NCBI GenBank assembly: GCA_004017275.1
Contig: SAKE01000017.1
Coordinates: 1-57,472, forward strand
Origin: Mesorhizobium sp.
GTDB lineage: Bacteria; Pseudomonadota; Alphaproteobacteria; Rhizobiales; Rhizobiaceae
Reading direction: 5' to 3'
DNA length: 57,472 nt
The notes below the pieces were generated by a model that saw only the letters and a list, made by a program, of their open reading frames with translations, ran no database searches and was not told the DNA's origin. Positions 53,133-57,472 of this stretch are shown here, piece after piece. The position numbers and the translations under genes are program-made. How positions within the stretch are numbered: position 1 is the first letter of the stretch; every line of letters starts with the position of its first letter.

Positions 53133-53861
53133 ATGGACATTGCAAATTTCATCGTTGACGGCGCTGCGCACGGAATCTCCCCCCTTGAGGGGGAGATCGC
53201 CACGAAGTGGCCAGAGGGGGTCCTCTCGGCTGGCTCGACCTCCCTTGGACCGTATGGGGCCAGCGCTTCACGCGCGGCGACCCCCTCTGTCGCCTTTGGC
53301 GACATCTCCCCCTCAAGGGGGGAGAGTGCCATCGCCATTGTTGCCGAAACCGCCGCCGATGTTGCGGTCCGCGAGGCGTTGCTCGATCGGGCCATGGGGC
53401 CGAAGCGGCGGAAAAAGTCGTCCGAGAAGCTGCGGCGTGGCCGGCGGCCTTCGGAAGGCCTGGCCTTCGTCGCCCGCGACGCATCGGGCGGCGTGGCCGG
53501 CACCGTGCGGCTGTGGGATGTCACGCTGGGCGAGGGCGGTCCCGCTGCACTCCTGCTTGGACCGCTCGCCGTCGATCCGTCGCTGAAGAGCGCCGGCATC
53601 GGCTCGGCGCTGATGCGCCAGGCCATCGCCGAAGCGGCGCGTCTTGGCCATGCCGCGATCCTTTTGGTCGGCGATGCGCCCTATTACGGACGCTTCGACT
53701 TCTCGGCTGAGAAGACCGGTTCGCTGGCCATGCCGGGACCCTATGAGCGGCATCGCCTGCTGGCGCTGGAACTGGTGGAAGGCGCGCTTGATGGCGTCGA
53801 AGGCACGCTGAAGGCGGCGGGACGCAAGCTGAAGGCACAGGAGCTGAATTCGGCGGCTTGA
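53133..53861 (+). CDS. GNAT family N-acetyltransferase carrying an in-frame repeat insertion
   Basis: The protein (242 residues from ATG 53133; ATG 53073 would add 20) has a GNAT domain in its C-terminal two thirds. It includes LAFVARDASGGVAGTVRLWDV, LLLGPLAVDPSLKSAGIGSAL (acetyl-CoA loop) and GDAPYYGRFDFS. This branch is predicted to have a C-terminal extension. Residues of about 11-68 are encoded by a dispersed palindromic repeat and read as ISPLEGEIATKWPEGV...TPSVAFGDISPSRGE, without frameshift or stop. Whether the protein is still active is unknown. It follows the ornithine decarboxylase gene. Confidence 0.8.
   Translation: MDIANFIVDGAAHGISPLEGEIATKWPEGVLSAGSTSLGPYGASASRAATPSVAFGDISPSRGESAIAIVAETAADVAVREALLDRAMGPKRRKKSSEKLRRGRRPSEGLAFVARDASGGVAGTVRLWDVTLGEGGPAALLLGPLAVDPSLKSAGIGSALMRQAIAEAARLGHAAILLVGDAPYYGRFDFSAEKTGSLAMPGPYERHRLLALELVEGALDGVEGTLKAAGRKLKAQELNSAA
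53164..53335. repeat. dispersed palindromic repeat inside a coding sequence
   Basis: Two arms of about 48 nt face each other. Left: ATCTCCCCCCTTGAGG...CAGAGGGGGTC; right: GACCCCCTCTGTCGCC...CCCTCAAGGGGGGAGAG. They are complementary with few mismatches and flank a GC-rich centre. This is the rhizobial mosaic-type palindromic element usually found between genes; here it lies within the GNAT reading frame. Confidence 0.85.
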
Positions 53862-53899
53862 TGCTTCAGGCCGCCCGAATGGTTAGGCTGCCATTCAAG

Positions 53900-53930
53900 A
53901 CAAAACGCCGCCCATCAGGCGGCGTTTTGT
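53900..53930. terminator. bidirectional terminator between GNAT and SCP2 genes
   Basis: ACAAAACGCCGCC (53900-53912) pairs perfectly with GGCGGCGTTTTGT (53918-53930). The A and T tracts flank a GC core, so it can terminate both convergent genes. Confidence 0.88.
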
Positions 53931-53950
53931 TGTCTGCTTGTCTGAAGTGG

Positions 53951-54235
53951 TCAGCCGATCAGCTGGCTGAGGGCCATGGCGACGGTCATGTCGCCTTCGA
54001 CCTTTATCTTGCCGGTCATGAACGCCATGGTCGGGTTGAGATCGCCAGCGATCAGCGAATCCAGGTCGTCGAGCGACAGCTTGATGGTGCAGTCGGCGGG
54101 TGCATCTGATGTCGAGACGGTTGCGCCGTCGATGACGATGACGCCGTCGCTGCCGGTGTCGAACTTCACGGAACGATCGAACCCGCTGCTGGCCACACGC
54201 GACTTGATCTTCTCGGCAATCTCCTGAACGCTCAC
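53951..54235 (-). CDS. SCP2 sterol-binding domain protein
   Basis: The 94-residue protein is a stand-alone SCP2 domain, a hydrophobic pocket that binds fatty acids, acyl-CoA or other lipids (VQEIAEKIKSRV, CTIKLSLDDLDSLIAGDLNP, AFMTGKIKVEGDMTVAMAL). AAGGAGAACAGC lies directly before the GTG start at 54235, which was chosen over a longer frame to 54316 for that reason. A MerR-type operator overlaps its promoter, pointing to control with fatty-acid or branched-chain amino-acid breakdown. Confidence 0.9.
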   Translation of the reverse strand: MSVQEIAEKIKSRVASSGFDRSVKFDTGSDGVIVIDGATVSTSDAPADCTIKLSLDDLDSLIAGDLNPTMAFMTGKIKVEGDMTVAMALSQLIG

Positions 54236-54327
54236 GCTGTTCTCCTTGTCTGGTTGCATCTGTCTCGCAACGGCGCTTCGATCCAGCCGAAGCCCATGCC
54301 GCGGTTTCGCGATCACGGTCGCTGCCG

Positions 54328-54358
54328 CATATAGCTTTGGGTTGACGTTTACGTCAAC
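54328..54358 (-). promoter_or_regulatory. SCP2 promoter with 18-bp perfect palindrome
   Basis: On the minus strand TTGACG (54352-54357), an 18-nt spacer and TATATG (54328-54333) form a promoter. GTTGACGT-TT-ACGTCAAC (54341-54358) is a perfect palindrome covering the -35 box and much of the spacer. The shape matches TTGACGTWWACGTCAA-like sites of MerR-family LiuR-type regulators of fatty-acid and branched-chain amino-acid degradation. Confidence 0.7.
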
Positions 54359-54429
54359 GCGGATTCCGACGGTTGGTTCCTGCCGTGGCGGCAGCGAGGC
54401 CCGAGGTGATCGGCCTATGAGCCGGGCAA

Positions 54430-54945
54430 TCAGTGTTCCTTGAACGCCTTGGTCATTTCGCTCGCCGTCTCGCTTTTCTTACGGCGCAGCCAATTGTCAC
54501 GGATTTCGTCCTTCGACAGGAAATTGACCTGATCGATCAGCACTTCATGCACCAAAGGGGCGCCGACACGCGCGTTGACGGTATCGCGGATCGCGGCGCG
54601 GAACGCATCGAGATCGATCGTCGCCTTGTTGGTGAAGTCGATCTGCGGGTTGGAATAGAGGTAGGAATAGACTTGATCGGTGATCAGCGCTTCCGCCGGA
54701 ATGGACAGCTTCTTTATCTGTTCGGGTTCGACCGTGTAGACAAGCTTGGTCAGGAAATAGCCGCCGATCTGGGAATCGCGGATCAGCGGCACCGAAATGA
54801 TATCGGTCTTGACGTAGTCGAGGCCACCCAGCATCGGCTTCGGCTTTTCGCCGACACCGCGCTCGCCGGCCGCCTGGAACGAATAGAATACCGCGCCCAG
54901 CGTGGCGGCGCAGATCCAGACGGCGATGGCGATGACCTTGATCAT
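54430..54945 (-). CDS. single-pass membrane protein beside flagellar genes
   Basis: The 171-residue protein has one N-terminal membrane segment (IKVIAIAVWICAATLGAVFYSF), a soluble domain with strands (GGYFLTKLVYTVEPEQIKKL) and a charged C-terminus RRKKSETASEMTKAFKEH. The layout is like FliL (N-terminal helix, periplasmic domain), but the sequence similarity is not enough for that name. AGGACC precedes the ATG. It lies 97 nt downstream of the FlgN-like gene on the same strand. I do not recognise the family with confidence. Confidence 0.7.
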   Translation of the reverse strand: MIKVIAIAVWICAATLGAVFYSFQAAGERGVGEKPKPMLGGLDYVKTDIISVPLIRDSQIGGYFLTKLVYTVEPEQIKKLSIPAEALITDQVYSYLYSNPQIDFTNKATIDLDAFRAAIRDTVNARVGAPLVHEVLIDQVNFLSKDEIRDNWLRRKKSETASEMTKAFKEH

Positions 54946-55042
54946 CAGGTCCTGTCAGTCCCTTGGTCATTCCCTTGCGATGGCAACGCGGCACTGCGCT
55001 GTTGCCTCAGCAGGATCGCCGATGTGTCCCTTGCGTTCGGCA

Positions 55043-55468
55043 TCATGCCTTCATCCAGCCGAACTCGCCGGCGGAATAAGTGCCGTCGGTTTCGGCGCGC
55101 TGGATGGCGTGCCGCAGCAGGCTGGCGACTTCGTTGACAGCACTGAGATGCGCCAGGATCGCCGCCTCGTTCTTCGCCAGTTTCTGGCGCAGCCGGGTCA
55201 GGCCCTCGCGGTGCTGTTCGAGGAATTCGGCTTCGCTGCCGCCCTTCATGGCGCGGGTCAACTCGTAGAGATAACGGCTCTTGCGCGCGTTCGACGCCTT
55301 GAGATCGTAGTTGGTGGCGTTGCGGATGCCGGCCGTCTCTTCCTCGACCACTTCCTCGATGCGGCCGATGATGGCAGCGAGGTTGCCAGGCCGCGCGAAC
55401 GGGATCGGCGCTTCCGAAGCGGTCGTGCGTGCCGGCAGGTTGGCGGCGAATTCCGAAAAGTCGGCCAT
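55043..55468 (-). CDS. FlgN-like flagellar chaperone candidate
   Basis: The 141-residue protein is almost wholly helical, with long heptad stretches (LAAIIGRIEEVVEEETAGI, QHREGLTRLRQKLAKNEAAI, HLSAVNEVASLLRHAIQ), and ends AGEFGWMKA. Size, helicity and position after cheL fit the FlgN group of export chaperones for hook-associated proteins. It starts 13 nt after the cheL stop, so the two are co-transcribed. The assignment rests on context and shape. Confidence 0.72.
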   Translation of the reverse strand: MADFSEFAANLPARTTASEAPIPFARPGNLAAIIGRIEEVVEEETAGIRNATNYDLKASNARKSRYLYELTRAMKGGSEAEFLEQHREGLTRLRQKLAKNEAAILAHLSAVNEVASLLRHAIQRAETDGTYSAGEFGWMKA

Positions 55469-55481
55469 AGCGTTTCCCAGT

Positions 55482-56054
55482 TTAGATCTTGATGTTTGTT
55501 TTTATGGTTGTCTCGTCACCAGTCATCGACCCCGCAGCCTTGCGCTGCAATTGGTGGACCAGCGAGGTCGACAGGCTGCTCTGTTGATCGATCTCGGTCT
55601 TTTCCGGACCGCCCGAGACCGGACCGACAGGCACGATGCGTTTGCCTTCGACATAGTGGTCGGCAAGCATCGACTTGGCGATGCCGATGCCGCCGCGCTC
55701 GGCCATCACGTCGGCGACACGCTCGGCAAGCTGCGATTTCCACATGTCGCCGGCCAGGCCCTTGCCATAGACGCCCTCGGTGTCCTTGGGCAGCATGTTC
55801 TGGATGAAGGTCTGCAGCACCATCGCCTCGAACTTCTTGAATTTCTTGGCCGGGTCGGTTGCAGCGGCAGCCTTGTCGGCGGTGGCGCGCGACAGGACCG
55901 AGCCGGCATCGACCGAAGCGGCGGTGTCGACCGAAAACGCGCCCGCGGCACCGCCGGCCCGCTTTGTCAGCGCGGCGCGGGCGGCCTCGATGTCCGTCGG
56001 ATCGACGGCTCGGGCCACATCCATAACGATGTCGCTGGGTGGAGAAATCGCCAA
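55482..56054 (-). CDS. cheL: rod-binding protein CheL / FlgJ N-terminal domain
   Basis: The 190-residue protein (TTG start at 56054, giving MAISPPSDIV; ATG 56024 is the alternative) has the rod-binding domain PF10135. It shows KKFEAMVLQTFIQNMLPKDT, the VYGKGLAGDMWKSQLAERVADVMAERGGIGIAKSM core and a polar C-terminal tail. There is no muramidase domain, as is usual for the alphaproteobacterial CheL type. It helps assemble the flagellar rod in the periplasm. It leads the three-gene minus-strand cluster. Confidence 0.88.
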   Translation of the reverse strand: MAISPPSDIVMDVARAVDPTDIEAARAALTKRAGGAAGAFSVDTAASVDAGSVLSRATADKAAAATDPAKKFKKFEAMVLQTFIQNMLPKDTEGVYGKGLAGDMWKSQLAERVADVMAERGGIGIAKSMLADHYVEGKRIVPVGPVSGGPEKTEIDQQSSLSTSLVHQLQRKAAGSMTGDETTIKTNIKI

Positions 56055-56375
56055 GAAAGTCCGCCTTTTATCGGTTTTCCTTGGCCAGACCATGCCTCAA
56101 CAAGCTTGTGGCAGGCTTGCGGGGAGAGGGGAGGGAATGCAGGCGACCTTTCGTGGCTGCCAAGCGCCGACTGTGGACATCGCCAAGCCACTACTCTGAC
56201 GTCATGTTTGGGGCCGCAAGAGGACTGTCCGCTAACAGGTTGGATTTGCGATAAGGTGTCGATGCCTCGACGTCCGTTCAGACAAAATACGCTCCAGGGG
56301 TAGATGTGCGGCGTTGGGCTCGCGGCAACCGTACGGCCCGGCGGTCGATCTACTCGACGTCGAAAATCCGAAAAC
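56055..56375. other. gene-free stretch upstream of cheL
   Basis: I see no gene or clear promoter here. The plus-strand frame continuing from the antisense of cheL has no recognisable protein. This stretch marks the edge between the conserved flagellar genes and a less ordered region. Confidence 0.4.
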
Positions 56376-56711
56376 TCAGACCCAAACAACTTTCCCGTTT
56401 CTAATCCAGAGATGCGCGCCGCATTTGTCTTTTGGTACCCACAAGGATGGATGAAAGGTGGGCTTGCCATTTGCGATCGAGAGCTCCCCGACAGGACTGC
56501 GCGCCTTCATAAGATTGACATCGATGGTGTCGCCACAACCGCACGGGCATCCAAGAACGGCCCATTTGGGGGGATCGCCAACGACGTACAAAGAGGTCCC
56601 TAGTTTAGCAGGAAGCTCCGAACGACCGCCGACCGGAACAATCGTTACAATCTCGTGACGGCGGCGAAACCGAAGCCAAAGACGTCTGAGATAGGCAATC
56701 AATTTTCTCAT
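56376..56711 (-). CDS. DUF6527 family protein
   Basis: The 111-residue protein has a basic N-terminus (LIAYLRRLWLRFRRRHEIV) and a DUF6527 core: LGTSLYVVGDPPKWAVLGCP, CGCGDTIDVNL, HPSLWVPKDKCGAHLWIRNG and the closing KVVWV. The pattern C-x-C-x-C-G-D with a later C-G-A-H suggests a metal or catalytic Cys/His site. From memory, this family often occurs beside ubiquitin-like E1/E2/JAB gene clusters in bacteria; none is visible here. GGCGGG lies before the ATG. Composition is less GC-rich than the neighbouring core genes. Confidence 0.78.
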   Translation of the reverse strand: MRKLIAYLRRLWLRFRRRHEIVTIVPVGGRSELPAKLGTSLYVVGDPPKWAVLGCPCGCGDTIDVNLMKARSPVGELSIANGKPTFHPSLWVPKDKCGAHLWIRNGKVVWV

Positions 56712-57156
56712 TCAGCCCGCCATGTCGTGTTGAGGAAAGGGCGCACATCGCCGCGACCCCAATGCCTTGCTCGCCCGGTTTAACAAGCGCGTGCTGCACG
56801 TGAACATCCGCATCGGCAACGGAGTGACACAGACAAAAAGCGGAAGGACGTCGGTCGGAGTCCTCGGTGAAGCGCGAACGTTTTCGCAAGATCCAGGCCG
56901 AGTCTGCTCACGCTGAGGCATCCAGCCGGTCGCGAAAGCTGCGGAGCTTGCTAGAGAGATATGCAAATAACGCGGGCTGGCGCCTGCAATCTTAGTTCAA
57001 TACTTACGCACCGCTGCTCCTAGCTGCAGCCAAAGGTGATCGGGGCATGTTGCGCGATTGCCACATAGCTGCAAAATCCAACAAATTTTTATCGGCGATG
57101 GCTGGCGATGTGTCTGTCAGCAGATTTAATACGAATCGCTCTCGGAGGGGTGGCCG
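56712..57156. other. gene-free stretch before the Calx-beta gene
   Basis: About 445 bases hold only short frames without recognisable products. Composition is mixed and lower in GC than the core region. GGAGGGG at 57144-57150 is the ribosome-binding site of the next gene; no clear promoter is seen. Confidence 0.4.
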
Positions 57157-57472
57157 ATGCAGTTTTATTTGATTTATTCGTGGTTACTGCGCGCGTCTCG
57201 GTCATGCTTCACTGTTCTATTGTGCGTTCTGGCATTCGCAGCGACCGCGGCTAACTCGGCTTTTGCACAAACGATCTCGGTCGGCGACGTTGCCATTGTC
57301 GAGGGCGATGCGGGGACCACGTCAGCCCAGTTTGCGGTGACACTGAGCAGTGCGAGCGCTAGCTCTGTCAGCGTGCAGGTGACGACGGCCGACGGTACAG
57401 CGACTGCAGGTTCCGATTATGTAGCTCAGTCTGTGGGTGTTACGTTTCTGCCTGGTGCCACGACGGCGACAA
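57157..57472 (+). CDS. secreted Calx-beta domain protein (5' part only)
   Basis: The window ends inside this gene; 105 residues are visible. A signal peptide (CFTVLLCVLAFAATAANSAFA) is followed directly by a Calx-beta domain: ISVGDVAIVEGDAGTTSAQF, AVTLSSASASSVSVQVTTAD and GTATAGSDYVAQSVGVTF. Such domains bind Ca2+ and occur in tandem in large surface adhesins and repeat proteins. GGAGGGG lies 7 nt before the ATG. Its full length and domain number lie outside the window. Confidence 0.85.
   Translation, partial: MQFYLIYSWLLRASRSCFTVLLCVLAFAATAANSAFAQTISVGDVAIVEGDAGTTSAQFAVTLSSASASSVSVQVTTADGTATAGSDYVAQSVGVTFLPGATTAT

Noticed and set aside
56605..56966. two minus-strand frames upstream of the DUF6527 gene as possible partner proteins
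   Set aside because: Neither shows E1, E2, JAB or other recognisable features, and neither has a convincing start signal.

Overview
The window looks like a chromosomal segment of a GC-rich alphaproteobacterium of the order Hyphomicrobiales (Rhizobiales), most likely Mesorhizobium or a close relative. The evidence is the gene content (cpdR beside an N-formylglutamate amidohydrolase, an Omp10-type lipoprotein, homospermidine synthase, a CheL rod-binding protein, DUF882 and DUF459 proteins), the small palindromic intergenic repeats typical of rhizobia, and several alphaproteobacterial regulatory RNAs. This assignment is by recognition, not by database search.

Layout. 0-5 kb: tRNA-Val(GAC), cpdR, an N-formylglutamate amidohydrolase, an MmgR/suhB-type small RNA beside hisN, a lysophospholipase-like hydrolase, and a small heat-shock gene with an RpoH-type promoter and a ROSE-type RNA thermometer. 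5-16.7 kb: threonine aldolase, glutamate synthase gltB-gltD, a DUF459 protein, an MltB-like transglycosylase and galU. 16.7-26 kb: envelope and housekeeping genes (outer-membrane barrel, arabinose-5-phosphate isomerase, SPFH/NfeD pair, FAD oxidoreductase, hemH, a periplasmic 5'-nucleotidase with a LysM tail). 26-34.7 kb: omp10, hss, a compact pabB-pabC-YciI-DUF3445 operon, a membrane HhH protein and oligoendopeptidase F. 34.7-44 kb: a sigma-54 response regulator, an M15-type DUF882 peptidase, eda, trhO, a TerB-like protein, an unannotated small RNA candidate, an SDR, a YCII protein and an aminotransferase. 44-51.4 kb: GNAT, CDF metal exporter, denD-like dehydrogenase, NicO/DUF1007 metal-transport pair, LysR and amidase. 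51.4-57.5 kb: ornithine decarboxylase with a long leader, a GNAT gene carrying an in-frame palindromic repeat, an SCP2 protein with a MerR-type operator, a small flagellar cluster, then a change of character: an orphan DUF6527 gene and the start of a secreted Calx-beta protein.

How the genes connect. gltBD closes the ammonium-assimilation cycle. Ornithine decarboxylase and homospermidine synthase form a polyamine route although they lie about 25 kb apart. pabB/pabC supply p-aminobenzoate for folate and are co-transcribed with a predicted haem-dependent N-demethylase. KdsD-type isomerase, galU, MltB-like and DUF882 proteins serve the cell envelope.

The most rewarding signals are between genes: a short RNA at about 41.48-41.54 kb with a CCUCCUCCC loop, a terminator and an exact TTAA-N7-TTAAC CtrA box upstream; the MmgR-type RNA; the ROSE thermometer; a speF-type leader; an 18-bp MerR-like operator in the SCP2 promoter; and CtrA-type octamers before cpdR and two other genes.
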